Counted from the stretch's first letter, positions 31,395 to 42,179 are shown. The stretch: 64,000 nt of DNA from Paenibacillus sp. D2_2 (GCF_031199965.1 NZ_CP133605.1:4485001-4549000); one strand, 5' to 3'. The notes: generated from the sequence alone by a model not told the origin. Program-made: numbers and translations.

Positions 31395-32296
31395 TTATTT
31401 AGTTAGCTGCTCGCGTAGTCGAAGCCACTCCTGTGGCCAAGGATCATCTACCTGGATCAACTCACCCGTAAGCGGATGTGCGAAAGTTAAGCTCTCGCCA
31501 TGCAGCGCCTGGTAGGGAATCAGCTTCGTGCTACCTCCATATAGAGCATCCCCAAGCAGAGGATGCCCGACATAACTCAAATGGACACGGATCTGATGAG
31601 TTCTTCCAGTCTCTAGCATCAGCCGAACCAGACTGGTCTGATCCAGTGTCTCTACTAGTTCAACATGCGTAACCGCGATTTGCCCGGATGGAGAGACTCG
31701 CCGGCGCTGATTATGGTGCCGATCTCGTCCAATCGGCTCATCAATCCTCTTAAGAGTAGGACTGACAATCCCTTGCACCAACGCAACATACACCCTTGCG
31801 ATCTCTTTCCGTGCCATCGCCGCATCGAGCTTAAGCTGGGCATAAGCATTCTTCGCATACAGTACAGGTCCAGACGTATATTCATCCAGCCGATGAATAT
31901 GCAGCGGTGCGATTCTCTCTCCGCGTTCCGCATAAATAGCAGAGACTTGATTTGCCAACGTAGGTTCATTGCTCTCTCCATCAGGATGAACCTTAACCCC
32001 GGCAGGCTTGTGTACGACGAGACAGAAGTCATCCTCATACAAGATTGCCGGAAGCGTGCCCTTGGGTTCAAAAGACGACTCTTTGGCGGGAACAAATGCA
32101 GACGGAGGCGATCCCCCGCCAGCTTGATGCCGTCCTCGGCTTCTAGCATCGTTAATAGTTTGGGCGGGGCTGCTAGTTCATTTTCCAGCCAAGCCATAAC
32201 CGCTTCATACCGTCCGCCATTCTCCAGAACCGGTAGCTTGCCAGGCATTAGTTCCAACCATTCTCCCCGCCTCTGCCCTGCCGACTTCAAACTCAC
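31395..32296 (-). CDS. RluA-family pseudouridine synthase (frame broken)
   Basis: This enzyme makes pseudouridine in rRNA or tRNA. The catalytic aspartate is in HIHRLDEYTSGP; other family blocks are HKPAGVKVHP, ETGRTHQIRVHLSYVGHPLLGD and the C-terminal LTFAHPLTGE. An N-terminal part ([16 protein letters not shown]) is in another frame; one extra base near 32082-32087 links LHLFPPK to ESSFEPKGTLPAILYEDD, giving 300 residues. The start is GTG at 32296, overlapping the hemL stop (GTGA). The exact RNA target cannot be read from sequence. Confidence 0.85.
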
Positions 32297-33593
32297 AGCC
32301 GCTTCAGCGCATTGCGATGCGCTTCAATAGTCAGCTCGATATCTTCATCCGTATGCACGCCTGAGATGAACATGCCTTCGAATTGAGATGGCGCGACATT
32401 AATTCCTTCCTCAGAAAGCGCGGCGAAGTAGCGGCGGAATAGGTCGAGGTCACTCGTCTTAGCCGTCTCAAAATTAACAACCGTCTGTTCTGTCAGGAAG
32501 GGACACATCATCGAACCAACACGATTGATCGTGCAAGGAAGCCCACGTTCCTTCGCATTTGCCGTAAAACCTGCCTCTAACTTGGCCGACAAGCTCTCAA
32601 GTCGATCATATACTTCCGGAGTCAGAGAGACAATGTCGTGAAGCCTGCGGTCATCGCGAGCGGGTTCCCGCTCAGTGTTCCCGCTTGATAAATAGGACCA
32701 GATGGAGCAATTTTCTCCATAATCTCTTTCTTACCGCCATAGGCGCCGACAGGCAAACCGCCTCCGATCACTTTACCGAGACAGGTCAAATCTGGCGTGA
32801 TGCCAAACCGCCCCTGCGCACAGTTCAATCCTACACGGAATCCGGTCATTACTTCATCAAAAATAAGCACGCTGCCATACTCTGTCGTCAGACGGCGCAA
32901 ACCTTCTAGAAAGCCTGGCTGTGGCGGTACAACGCCCATATTACCGGCTACCGGTTCTACAATGACACCAGCAATTTCTTCACCGAAGCGCTTGAATGCC
33001 AGTTCAACCGATTCCAGATCATTATAAGGCACGGCAATCGTATTAGAAGCAACCCCTTCAGGAACGCCCGGGCTGTCCGGGAGGCCTAATGTCGCTACCC
33101 CAGAACCAGCCTTGATCAACAAACTATCCGCATGACCGTGATAAGAACCTTCGAATTTTAAAATTTTGCTTCTGCCTGTGTATCCCCGAGCTAGCCGGAT
33201 AGCACTCATCGTCGCTTCGGTACCTGAGTTAACCATCCGTACGATATCGATTGACGGTACACGTTCTACTACCAGTTTCGCCATCGCTGTCTCTAACAAT
33301 GTAGGCATACCGAAGCTCGTACCCTTGGCAGCAGTTTCTTGGAGTGCCTTCACTACTTCAGGATGAGCGTGGCCCATAATGAGCGGACCCCAGGAGCCCA
33401 CATAGTCAATGTAGCTGTTGCCGTCGATATCATATACTCTTGAACCGGAAGCATGCTCCGCATAGATCGGCGTTAATCCGACGGACTTGTAAGCCCGCAC
33501 CGGACTATTTACACCTCCAGGCAAATATTGCTTCGCTTCCTCAAAAGCCGTATAAGAACGTCCATCTTGCTTGCGTCCTAGCATTTCATTCAT
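32293..33593 (-). CDS. hemL: Glutamate-1-semialdehyde 2,1-aminomutase (frame broken)
   Basis: This PLP enzyme converts glutamate-1-semialdehyde to 5-aminolevulinate, the second step of the C5 haem pathway. Blocks include [35 protein letters not shown] and [16 protein letters not shown] (PLP lysine). The frame stops near 32624-32628 after [15 protein letters not shown]; one added base continues to [19 protein letters not shown] and gives 433 residues. Start ATG at 33593, ten bases after GAGGAG, rather than the GTG at 33611. Confidence 0.9.
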
Positions 33594-33639
33594 TGCAGCT
33601 TCACTCCTCACCTTGTTCGGTATAATCTATTGGAATCAA

Positions 33640-34644
33640 TTATTTACCTTCACGCAGCCAACGTGCAGCATCTTTGGCAAAATACGTAATGATGATATCC
33701 GCGCCCGCCCGCTTCATGCCAAGCAGCATCTCAGTGACAATCGCGCGTTCGTTAATCCAGCCCTGCATCGCTGCAGCTTTAACAAGAGAATACTCACCGC
33801 TGACATTGTAAGCCACAAGCGGAAGATCAAATTGATCACGGACGACACGAAGTACATCAAGGAAAGCCAGGGCCGGCTTCACCATCAGCATATCTGCACC
33901 CTCTAGTACATCGGACTCAGCTTCGCGTAGCGCTTCCCGTACATTGGCCGGATCCATCTGATACGTCTTGCGGTCACCGAACTGAGGAGCAGAGTCAGCC
34001 GCCTCACGAAATGGGCCGTAGAATGCAGAAGCATATTTTACAGAATAAGCCATGATTGGCACTTGGCTGAAGCCTGCTTCATCCAAACCTGTACGAATCG
34101 CCGCGACATAGCCATCCATCATGTTAGATGGAGCTATAATGTCTGCTCCTGCCTCAGCCTGGGAAACCGCCGTGCGAACCAACAATTCCAGCGACTCATC
34201 ATTCAGCACATCGCCGCATACATGGCCGTCTCGCTCATAGGTATGTACCATACCGCAATGCCCATGATCTGTGAATTCACACAAACAAGTATCAGCCACA
34301 ACGAGCAGATCCGGATACATCGATTTAATCTTGCGTGTAGCCTGTTGCACGATACCGTCCTCAGCGTATGCTCCCGAGCCTACACTGTCCTTGGACTCCG
34401 GTATACCGAACAGCAATACCGCACTGATTCCCAGTTCGGCAATCTCCTTAACTTCTTGTTCCAAGGTATCCAGTGAGAACTGATATACCCCAGGCATCGA
34501 AGATATTTCATTCTTAATTCCGCTGCCAGGAACAACAAAGATCGGTTGGATAAAATCATCCACGGTTAATACAGTCTCACGCACCAAGCCTCGAATAGAC
34601 GCGGATTGGCGTAAACGGCGATGTCTTACGATTGGAAAAGCCAT
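33640..34644 (-). CDS. hemB: Delta-aminolevulinic acid dehydratase
   Basis: This 334-residue enzyme (porphobilinogen synthase) condenses two 5-aminolevulinates. It carries the cysteine-rich [14 protein letters not shown] metal site, the first lysine region [18 protein letters not shown] and the Schiff-base lysine in [12 protein letters not shown]. The frame is intact. It lies between cobA-hemD and hemL in the hem operon. Confidence 0.95.
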   Translation of the reverse strand: MAFPIVRHRRLRQSASIRGLVRETVLTVDDFIQPIFVVPGSGIKNEISSMPGVYQFSLDTLEQEVKEIAELGISAVLLFGIPESKDSVGSGAYAEDGIVQQATRKIKSMYPDLLVVADTCLCEFTDHGHCGMVHTYERDGHVCGDVLNDESLELLVRTAVSQAEAGADIIAPSNMMDGYVAAIRTGLDEAGFSQVPIMAYSVKYASAFYGPFREAADSAPQFGDRKTYQMDPANVREALREAESDVLEGADMLMVKPALAFLDVLRVVRDQFDLPLVAYNVSGEYSLVKAAAMQGWINERAIVTEMLLGMKRAGADIIITYFAKDAARWLREGK

Positions 34645-34665
34645 ATATAATTCCTCCTAGTTCTA

Positions 34666-36222
34666 TCAGTAGGTTAACGTATGTCTTGAATTTTGCTTCC
34701 AGGCGCATAGCCCGGCTACTAGACTTGGAATCGTGGACTCCTCAGCAATCACTGCCACATTCAATCCGGCTTGCTGTGCCGTCTTGGCAGTAACAGGACC
34801 GATACAGCAAATTGCTGCACCTTCAAGTACCTGAACCGGATCAGGTACCCCCATCCTGCTCAGAGCTGCCAGGAAATTGGTGACGGTCGACGAGCTGGTA
34901 AAAGTGACGGCATGAATTCCACCTTGCTCCAGCAGATTAAGCAATTCATTGTCTTCATCCCCAGTCGGTACGGTCTCGTACATTACGGCATCCGTTACAT
35001 TGAGTCCTCTATCCTGAAGCACCTCAGTCAACCAGGCGCGAGCCAGATTGCCACGGGAAGAAGAACTTTCTGGCTGGCCAGCAATTGCTGATCAAAAGCT
35101 TCGAACAAACCTTCCGCCTGAAAATGGCTAGGCAGCTCCTCAGCAGCAATTCCGTAACGGCGCAGCGCTTCCTTGGTCGCTGGACCAACCGCGGCAATGC
35201 GTGCGGCGTGCAGTGCGCGAATGTCTTTTCCAAGTCTGTCCAGATGCCTGAAGAAATACTCTACCCCATTCACGCTCGTAAAGAATACCCAGTCGTACTG
35301 CCCTAAATCCTCTAGAGCCTTGCTTGTCTCAGTCCATCTTTCTGGACCAGGCATCACCGTCTCAATGACCGGGAATTCATAGGTTTCCCCGCCCAGTTCC
35401 TCGATCTGCTTCACTAATTCGCTTGCCTGTGAGCGAGAACGGGTCACCAGAATCCTAGTGCCGAAGAGAGGCATATCCTCGGCCCACTTCAGCAGTTCAC
35501 GCTGCCGCACCGCTTCGCCGACGACGATCACAGCCGTGCTCGAACCTTGAATCGAGTACCTTCTGTTCGATATCTTCCAGCGTACCGATCAATACAGCCT
35601 GCTCAGCGCGGGTCCCCCATCGAATAAGGGCCACCGGCGTCTCCGGTGGTCTGCCGTGGATAGTCAACTGATTAGCGATATAGCCAATCTTAGCCAAGCC
35701 CATCATAAAGACGAGTGTACCTGTAGCTTGGGTCAGCTTAGCCCAATCAATCGATTGATCCAGCTTGTCCTGGCTTTCATGTCCGGTAATGATCGATAGG
35801 GATGAGGCAATATCTCGATGGGTCACGGGAATCCCCGCATAGGCTGGAACAGCAATCGCTGCGGTAATACCCGGAACGATCTCATACGGAATTCTATGCT
35901 GCCTCAGCAAACCGGCTTCCTCGCCAACACGGCCAAAGATCGTTGGATCCCCGCCTTTTAGACGAACGACGATTTTACCCGATAGTGCAAGATCAACAAG
36001 TAGCTGATTAATCTCTTCCTGCTTCATCGTGTGTCTATTTACCGTCTTGCCCACATAAATCTTCTCTGCGCCGCGCTTCATCCGCGTCAATAGACTGGGA
36101 TTAGCCAGCCTATCATATACGACTACGTCCGCTTTCTCCAGGCACTCAAGCCCTTTCAGCGTAATTAAGCGCGCATCCCCTGGGCCTGCGCCAACTAAAT
36201 ATACCTTTCCTGCTCCAGCCAT
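34666..36222 (-). CDS. cobA-hemD: Uroporphyrinogen-III methyltransferase / synthase fusion (frame broken)
   Basis: The N-terminal half is a SUMT methyltransferase (VYLVGAGPGDARLITLKGL, RLKGGDPTIFGRVGEEA) making precorrin-2; the C-terminal half is HemD (LFGTRILVTRSRSQASELV, FTSSSTVTNF), which closes uroporphyrinogen III. HemD begins with VIVVGEAVRQRE, normally the end of a SUMT domain, so the two are one protein as in other Paenibacillus. Reading through needs two bases near 35553 and one C at 35055-35057, giving about 519 residues. Start ATG at 36222. Confidence 0.85.
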
Positions 36223-36229
36223 TCCTCCA

Positions 36230-37195
36230 TCACTCCCTGGCCGCGGCCAATATTCGATCTGCACCTTGTGATTTCAACTTCTGTGCAACATCTTCCCCAA
36301 GCTGGACCGGATCATCTCCGGTAAGGCTTTCTTTTAGAATCTGGCTTCCGTCAGGTGCACCAACCATACCGGTCAAAGTAATCAATCCTGTGCCCGATCC
36401 AGCTGCAACACCGTCAGCGCCACCGTTCCAGATGGCATAGGCCCCAATTGGAACCTGACAACCTCCGTTCAATACGGCTAGGAACCGCCGTTCCGCGGTT
36501 ACGGTAAGCGAAGTAATGTGATCGTTATACAAAGACAGTAGAGCCTTGAGTTCTGTATCATCCTCACGGCACTCCAGTCCAAGAGCCCCTTGTCCAACGG
36601 CCGGAAGACAGGCATCAACAGGAAGCAGTGATGTAATTTTATCTTCCCAGCCCATCCGCTTGAGTCCAGCAGCTGCTAGAATAATTGCATCGAAGCCTTC
36701 TGTCTCCAGCTTGCGTAGGCGAGAATCAATATTGCCGCGAACCGACTCCAGCTGTAAGTCAGGCCTCAGCGCACGAAGCTGACTGGAACGACGTAGGCTG
36801 CTCGTCCCCACTTTGGCGCCATAAGGCAGTTCCTCCAAGCTAAGCCCATCTTTAGAGATTAGCGCATCCCTAGGTTCAACCCGCTGCGGAATAGCTCCAT
36901 TAATAAGCCCTTCCGGAAGCTCAGAAGGCATATCTTTCATGCTATGTACAGCCAGGTCTATCTCCTTGTCAATCATAGCCTGTTCGATCTCTTTGACGAA
37001 CAGACCTTTACCGCCTACTTTTGACAGGGTCACATCCAGAATACGATCGCCCTTCGTCACAATCTTGCGAATTTCAAACATAAACGGAAGCCCATGCTCA
37101 GCACAAAGCTTCTCCAGGGCATCGATAACCTGTCCCGTCTGGGTCAGAGCTAATTGACTCTGTCTCGTTCCGACTACTATCGTACGCTTCGTCAT
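36230..37195 (-). CDS. hemC: Porphobilinogen deaminase
   Basis: This 321-residue hydroxymethylbilane synthase polymerises four porphobilinogens. The cofactor-attachment cysteine is in [23 protein letters not shown] and ALGLECR are other family blocks. The N-terminal [14 protein letters not shown] is standard. The stop at 36230 is eight bases before the cobA-hemD start. The frame is intact. Confidence 0.95.
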   Translation of the reverse strand: MTKRTIVVGTRQSQLALTQTGQVIDALEKLCAEHGLPFMFEIRKIVTKGDRILDVTLSKVGGKGLFVKEIEQAMIDKEIDLAVHSMKDMPSELPEGLINGAIPQRVEPRDALISKDGLSLEELPYGAKVGTSSLRRSSQLRALRPDLQLESVRGNIDSRLRKLETEGFDAIILAAAGLKRMGWEDKITSLLPVDACLPAVGQGALGLECREDDTELKALLSLYNDHITSLTVTAERRFLAVLNGGCQVPIGAYAIWNGGADGVAAGSGTGLITLTGMVGAPDGSQILKESLTGDDPVQLGEDVAQKLKSQGADRILAAARE

Positions 37196-37198
37196 TCC

Positions 37199-37846
37199 TT
37201 ACTCCTCCTGCTGTACATTTATCCAAGATATCAGGTCGTTCTCACTGCTAAGTGAGAACTTCCCTGTTCGTATCTCTTTCAATACATCGATCGCAGCCAA
37301 TTTCTTAAATAATAGCCTCCTTCGGGAGACATCATGTACTTGCTTCTTAATCACCTGTCTAGCCCATGACAAAAAACGGATATATTCTTCGTGCTCATCT
37401 CCGAATTGCTCCTCGATCTCGGCACATACTCTCTTGGCCGCTTCTGGAGCTGCTCCGGAAGTAGAGACGGCAACGACTAGATCCCCTCGTCTGAAAGAGC
37501 TCGGTGAGATAAATGATCCCCGTGCACCCTCCCCGGAGTGGTTAATCATAATCCCTAGTTCCTGGGCCTCAGCAGCAATCTGATCGTTAACGGACGGCTG
37601 GTCTGTCGTAGCAAAGACCATAAATGATCCCTGTAAATCACCTTTTTGATAACAGCGCTGGATCCAGGTAATCTGCCCCTGCTGCCAAGTCTGCTTAAGC
37701 TTTGGTGTAAGTCTAGGACTGACGATCAGGATCTCGGCTCCGGAAGGCAGTAATGTTACCACCTTTCGTTCGGCGACAAGACCACCGCCAACCAGAAGGC
37801 ATTTACAACCTCGAAGATCAAGCATGATCGGTATATAATGTGCCAT
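37199..37846 (-). CDS. Precorrin-2 dehydrogenase / sirohydrochlorin ferrochelatase
   Basis: This protein of about 215 residues matches the N-terminal part of CysG and B. subtilis YlnF (SirC type). It has an NAD-binding fold (CLLVGGGLVAERKVVTLL), a GARGSFISPSSFRRGDLVVAVSTSG block and a helical C-terminus. It oxidises precorrin-2 to sirohydrochlorin for sirohaem. Start ATG at 37846 or TTG at 37858; neither has a strong ribosome binding site. It lies between hemA and hemC, so the operon serves both haem and sirohaem. Confidence 0.85.
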   Translation of the reverse strand: MAHYIPIMLDLRGCKCLLVGGGLVAERKVVTLLPSGAEILIVSPRLTPKLKQTWQQGQITWIQRCYQKGDLQGSFMVFATTDQPSVNDQIAAEAQELGIMINHSGEGARGSFISPSSFRRGDLVVAVSTSGAAPEAAKRVCAEIEEQFGDEHEEYIRFLSWARQVIKKQVHDVSRRRLLFKKLAAIDVLKEIRTGKFSLSSENDLISWINVQQEE

Positions 37847-38108
37847 CGTATCCAACACCTACTCCCGAGTCCACTTTTGATAAGAAAAACCACTAACTTA
37901 AGCGTAAAACATGGTAATGAGTATAGGATAACCTACCCTGTTGCATTTTTCCATCGAGCTTTCGCGATTAAGGTTTCAGCCTGTAAGTCTATTTCGATTA
38001 AAAAACAAGCCCCGTTGCCAATCTGTATGACTCTCCTACCTGCAAATGGTACGGTGGCAATGAGAATCAAAGCAATGGCCTCAGGGCAAAGCATTCTTTA
38101 AGAGGTTA

Positions 38109-38202
38109 TTTAAAAAGTCCCCTAGCTTCATCCAACTGAAGCATTTTGGAAAAGCGCACATCGGAAGCAAATGCTTCGGTGCTGAAAATCCGACTTTTTA
38201 AA
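38109..38202 (+). repeat. Dispersed palindromic repeat, copy C
   Basis: A 94-bp copy with ends TTTAAAAAGT / ACTTTTTAAA. The right half contains TTCGGTGCTGAAAAT as in other copies; an inner stem GAAGCATTT/AAATGCTTC replaces the usual centre. It lies 26 bases past the hemA stop. The rest of the 380-base gap to sirC (37847-38108) holds only a partial match (CTTTTGATAAGAAAAACC near 37875) and no gene I recognise. Confidence 0.75.
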
Positions 38203-38227
38203 CACGCACTTTGTATTTATAAAATGT

Positions 38228-39619
38228 TTAGACCGAAGCCTTCATCATTGGAACTGGCACCTTGTCCGGACTAACTTCCACGCTAATTGTTATTGGCTCC
38301 GGAACCGGGGCTTCCACTGTCGGCGTCTCCATAGATGCGCTTTGCTCTTCAAGCTGCTCCTCTAGTGCAAATATCTTGGTGAACATATCCAGCGCTGCCA
38401 GACTGTCCTCCTCTCCGCTCATTTCCTTGAGTCGCTTGATTGGATCATGCATCATCTGATTGACGATGCTCTTCGTCAGACGCGTAATTACTTTACGCTC
38501 CCGTTCGTCTAAGTCGGGGAGCTTATTGAACAAGCTGTCTAATGTGCTTGCATGAATAGCGAATGATTTCTCCTGTAGAGCTTGAATAACAGGCTGAACG
38601 CCCAAAGTTTGTAGCCAACTGTTAAAGGCAACAATCTCCTCTTCTATCATCCGTTCGATAATGACAGCTTCGCCGCGCCGCATTTCCATATTACTCTCAA
38701 TGATCCCTTCCAGATCATCAATGTCATAAAGGAACACATTCGGAACATCTCCAATTGACGGCTCGATATCCCGTGGTACAGCAATATCAATAATGAATAA
38801 CGGACGATCCGGACGAAGCTCCATGCTCTTCGTCACCTGCGCCGAAGTGAGTACATAGCCTTCAGCCCCGGTAGAGCTAATCAGTATATCTACTTCAGAT
38901 AAACGCTTCATTGCATCCTGCATCGTGCACGGCGTTCCGTTGAACTTACTCGCTAGCTCCTGTGCTCGAGCAAAGGTTCGGTTCGCAACAAGCACCTCTT
39001 CCGTCCCTCCGCCGCTCAGATGCTTCGCGGTCAGCTCACTCATCTTCCCGGCGCCAAGGATGAGAACCCTTTTGCCAGAGAAACTGCCAAACACCCGCTT
39101 ACCAAGCTCCACAGCCGCATAGCTAACCGAGACCGCACTCTCACCAATCGCAGTCTCTGAATGTGCGCGTTTACCGAGGGTAATCGCCTGCTTGAACAGC
39201 ATATTGAACCATTTTCCAGTAGCCTTCTCACTTTGTGCAAGCAAAAAAGCACTGCGTACCTGTCCGAGAATCTGTGTCTCCCCAAGCACCATAGAATCCA
39301 GTCCACTAGCTACTCTGAACAAATGCCGAACCGCTTGATCCTCTTCATACATATATAAATGCTCGGTAAATTCCTCACGTGGAATACCAAACCACTTCTC
39401 CATAAAACTACGAATGAAATATCCGCACATATGCAGTCGGTCAACAACTACATAGATTTCCGTGCGGTTGCAGGTCGCGAGAATAACTCCTTCCATTACA
39501 CTTTTGGTACGTGTTAATTCCAACAGCGCCTGCGGCATATCCTGTTCTGAAAATGCAAAACGTTCTCTGACCTCCACAGGTGCCGTCCGATAATTTAGCC
39601 CGACAACGACAATGTGCAT
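38228..39619 (-). CDS. hemA: Glutamyl-tRNA reductase
   Basis: This 463-residue enzyme reduces glutamyl-tRNA to glutamate-1-semialdehyde, the committed haem step. It has NYRTAPVEVRERF at the N-terminus, the catalytic cysteine in LATCNRTEIY, the NADPH loop GAGKMSELTAKHL and a C-terminal dimerisation helix region. It is the first gene of the hem operon. The frame is intact. The start lies 37 bases after repeat copy B. Confidence 0.95.
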   Translation of the reverse strand: MHIVVVGLNYRTAPVEVRERFAFSEQDMPQALLELTRTKSVMEGVILATCNRTEIYVVVDRLHMCGYFIRSFMEKWFGIPREEFTEHLYMYEEDQAVRHLFRVASGLDSMVLGETQILGQVRSAFLLAQSEKATGKWFNMLFKQAITLGKRAHSETAIGESAVSVSYAAVELGKRVFGSFSGKRVLILGAGKMSELTAKHLSGGGTEEVLVANRTFARAQELASKFNGTPCTMQDAMKRLSEVDILISSTGAEGYVLTSAQVTKSMELRPDRPLFIIDIAVPRDIEPSIGDVPNVFLYDIDDLEGIIESNMEMRRGEAVIIERMIEEEIVAFNSWLQTLGVQPVIQALQEKSFAIHASTLDSLFNKLPDLDERERKVITRLTKSIVNQMMHDPIKRLKEMSGEEDSLAALDMFTKIFALEEQLEEQSASMETPTVEAPVPEPITISVEVSPDKVPVPMMKASV

Positions 39620-39655
39620 AGAAGTCCACCTGCCTTCACAAGACTTTGAGAGGTA

Positions 39656-39822
39656 GTTTAAAAAGTCACTCTTTGATCACGAAGTAAATCATGAAGCTAT
39701 TCGACATCGAATCTTGAATTCAACCGGGCCTTCCGGTGCTCACGTACAAACTACGTACGCTCCGCTCCTCAGTCCCTAGTTTCATCCAACCTTCTCGGTG
39801 CTGAAAGTCTGACTTTTTAAAC
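39656..39822 (+). repeat. Dispersed palindromic repeat, copy B (full length)
   Basis: 167 bp, collinear with copy A at 8393. Its ends are GTTTAAAAAG and CTTTTTAAAC, and the inner TCA/TGA also matches, so both arms differ from copy A in a paired way. It lies between speD and hemA. Confidence 0.85.
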
Positions 39823-39967
39823 ACACACTTTAAGTGGTAGTTTAAACTCTCACTTTTAGCATGATTACAATACAAACAATGTTAATTATATCACAGGGCC
39901 AGTCTATCACCCGGTAAATTAATCGGATATTTTTGAATTATTTATGAATTTCCACAAATAAACAAAT

Positions 39968-39990
39968 AACCATGGAAATGTCCCATGGTT
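39968..39990 (-). terminator. Terminator after speD
   Basis: AACCATGG/CCATGGTT stem with a T-rich tail on the minus strand, 51 bases past the speD stop. Confidence 0.7.
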
Positions 39991-40040
39991 ATTCTATATT
40001 TCCCATTTTTAATTTTTATAGAACAGGATTAAATTTATCT

Positions 40041-40439
40041 TTAGACGAACTCCACCTGATTGATCTCAGGCGTTTCAACTTCCATCTCGCCCATGCCGCG
40101 AACCAACTTCTTGGCAAAGGTTTTCTCCGGTTTCAGAACGGATACCAGGTAATCGACCGCTAACTGTGGATCAACCCACTCCCCACAAGTATAACAATCA
40201 ATTGCAGCAAACCCTCTCTCAGGATACGTGTGAATCGAGAGATGACTTTCCGACAGTAATACAAGCACTGTAGCACCTTGAGGCTCAAATTGTCTGGATT
40301 GCATAGAAATTATGGTAGCACCGCAAGCTTCGGCGGCTTCCACCATATACTCCTGAAGAAGCTCAGCATTATTCAGCAGCTCAAAATCTACTCCCCAAGT
40401 ATCAACAGCAACGTGTCTTCCGAAAGTAGTATATTCCAT
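40041..40439 (-). CDS. speD: S-adenosylmethionine decarboxylase proenzyme
   Basis: This 132-residue pyruvoyl enzyme makes decarboxylated AdoMet for spermidine synthesis. Self-cleavage is expected between Glu64 and Ser65 in LLSESHLSIHTYPE; His70 and Cys85 (YTCGEW) occupy the positions of the catalytic histidine and cysteine of the T. maritima enzyme. It is monocistronic, with its own promoter and terminator. Confidence 0.93.
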   Translation of the reverse strand: MEYTTFGRHVAVDTWGVDFELLNNAELLQEYMVEAAEACGATIISMQSRQFEPQGATVLVLLSESHLSIHTYPERGFAAIDCYTCGEWVDPQLAVDYLVSVLKPEKTFAKKLVRGMGEMEVETPEINQVEFV

Positions 40440-40503
40440 CTTTCGGTTCCCCCTTCCTAGGAATAAAATGTTTGAAAAAATTTCATCCGCTAGGACCTAC
40501 GTC

Positions 40504-40557
40504 ATTCACTGCTCGAGGGAAAAATGTCTCGCAACATCTCCATGTCCTGAGTGAATC
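40504..40557 (-). other. Hairpin in the speD leader
   Basis: ATTCAC/GTGAAT pairs across about 42 bases within the 150-base untranslated leader of speD. It could be a regulatory stem; no known riboswitch motif is recognised. Confidence 0.3.
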
Positions 40558-40587
40558 CTGGTTCCTATATTGTTTTCAACGAGATTA

Positions 40588-40616
40588 AAAATACCATCTA
40601 TTTCAGACAAATGCAA
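40588..40616 (-). promoter_or_regulatory. Sigma-A promoter of speD
   Basis: TTGCAT (40616-40611), a 17-base spacer, TATTTT (40593-40588). It implies a leader of about 140 bases before the speD start at 40439. Confidence 0.5.
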
Positions 40617-40658
40617 CACTTTTTTTTACAGCTGTGCCCAGTTGGAGCCTGTAAAAAA

Positions 40659-40679
40659 GCTACCCTATTTAAGGGTAGC
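40659..40679 (-). terminator. Terminator after the unknown gene at 40754
   Basis: GCTACCCT/AGGGTAGC stem with TTTTTT tail on the minus strand. Confidence 0.85.
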
Positions 40680-40753
40680 CTACATTAGTACTTTATGTGG
40701 TTCCTATTCTGTTGGTGACTAGGTCAAAAAGATGATCATACCCCTTGAAAACT

Positions 40754-41341
40754 CTAAGCTTCCAAGGCGAACAACCGCCGCGAATGCTCGCGAAGCTGAT
40801 CGTCGATTTGATTAACCACCACGGAGTCATTCGTTATAAAACGTGAATCAAGCAAAGCATTGATGCTCTCGTGAATTCTGCTGATCTCCTGCTCCACATC
40901 ATTGTTGTGGTACATTTGCTGCAGATTACCCTCCGCATCCTTGTGCTCGAACACGAGCTTGTAAGAATCCCGAGAATATTCCACGATCTTACGAACGCGA
41001 CCTTCTTGATAATAATACATCATCATGAATCCGTTAAAAATTCTGGTTACAAGGCCAGACCCCTTAAAAGCAGAGAACAAAAGTCTCATTACATTCGTTA
41101 AACGTGGTTGTTCCAAGCGGAAAGACAGTTCACAGACGTAATATCCGTCTCTACGGTCAAAAGGTAAGCAGACTTCTTCACCCCCGTCATCCTCAAGTAC
41201 AACCTCATGGCTTCCGTTCTCAAGCACTTTTACTTTCTGACGGACACGGGGATCATAGACCTTATGAACAAACTGTGACATCTGGACTTCTGACAAACGC
41301 AAACTGGCATTAACATATTCTGTGGCTAACCGCTGAGCCAT
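40754..41341 (-). CDS. Conserved protein of unknown function
   Basis: This 195-residue protein has no signal peptide or membrane span. It begins MAQRLATEYVNASLRLSEVQ and has a middle part rich in tyrosine and aromatic residues (GFMMMYYYQEGRVRKIVEYSRDSY) and a helical C-terminus (EQEISRIHESINALLD). I do not recognise a catalytic motif or assign a family. It stands alone between speD and engB with its own terminator. Confidence 0.75.
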   Translation of the reverse strand: MAQRLATEYVNASLRLSEVQMSQFVHKVYDPRVRQKVKVLENGSHEVVLEDDGGEEVCLPFDRRDGYYVCELSFRLEQPRLTNVMRLLFSAFKGSGLVTRIFNGFMMMYYYQEGRVRKIVEYSRDSYKLVFEHKDAEGNLQQMYHNNDVEQEISRIHESINALLDSRFITNDSVVVNQIDDQLREHSRRLFALEA

Positions 41342-41545
41342 AAAAATCTCCTCAATTCTTTTAACGATTATAATAATTATACACTACTCGCTAAAGAATT
41401 TGCTCAGCCACTAAACCGTGAATTCCAGCCATATTTCAGAAAAAACCGGAATAAGCAGTTTTTAGCTGCAAAAATCCCCAACATTCTCACTTTCCTACCG
41501 AGTGTTCTCCGAATCCCTTCTTAATCCGTTGAAAATGGCATTCGT

Positions 41546-42163
41546 TTATTCTTCGATAATCTCCGCTTCTGGCTCGTTCGGACGGGCGAACTCCGCGATA
41601 TGTGCCCATAATTCGTCTTTACCGATTCCTGTCTCAGAAGAGAACATAATCAGTTTATCGCCACCGCGCATGACGAGTGCTTCCTTGATGATCTTGATAT
41701 GCTTTTGCCAACGTGAACGTGGAATCTTGTCCGCTTTCGTGGCGACGACGCACACCGGCGAATCAAAGTGTTTGAGCCAATCATACATCATCTCGTCATC
41801 TTTGCTAGGCGGATGTCTCAGATCGATTACGAGCAGGATCAGACGTAGAGTCTCACGCTCAAGCAAATATTTCTCGATCATAGCTCCCCATGCTTGCCGC
41901 TGGGTCTTAGAGACTTTGGCATAGCCATATCCCGGCAGGTCAACAAAATAGAGCTCCTCATTAATCCGATAGTAATTCAGATGCTGGGTCTTCCCTGGCG
42001 TCGAACTCGTTCGGGCCAAATTTTTACGGTTAATCATTTTGTTAATAAGCGACGATTTGCCCACGTTGGAACGCCCTGCCAGAGCAATCTCTGGCAAGGC
42101 GTCCTGAGGATAACCACTCGGGCCCACAGCGCTGATCACAAATTCTGCATTCGTTACTTTCAT
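41546..42163 (-). CDS. engB: Ribosome-assembly GTPase EngB (YsxC)
   Basis: This small GTPase acts in 50S subunit maturation. G1 is [14 protein letters not shown]3 is [13 protein letters not shown]4 is TKADK. A frame opens at 42205, but the ATG at 42163 ([14 protein letters not shown]) fits the family and gives about 205 residues. It starts 16 bases past the lonA stop, the usual lonA-engB pair. Confidence 0.93.
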   Translation of the reverse strand: MKVTNAEFVISAVGPSGYPQDALPEIALAGRSNVGKSSLINKMINRKNLARTSSTPGKTQHLNYYRINEELYFVDLPGYGYAKVSKTQRQAWGAMIEKYLLERETLRLILLVIDLRHPPSKDDEMMYDWLKHFDSPVCVVATKADKIPRSRWQKHIKIIKEALVMRGGDKLIMFSSETGIGKDELWAHIAEFARPNEPEAEIIEE

Positions 42164-42179
42164 TCGTTCAATTTCCTCT

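Noticed and set aside
37860..38100. Cobalamin or other riboswitch before the sirohaem gene
   Set aside because: No conserved B12-box or other riboswitch core could be found; the region holds only partial repeat sequence.
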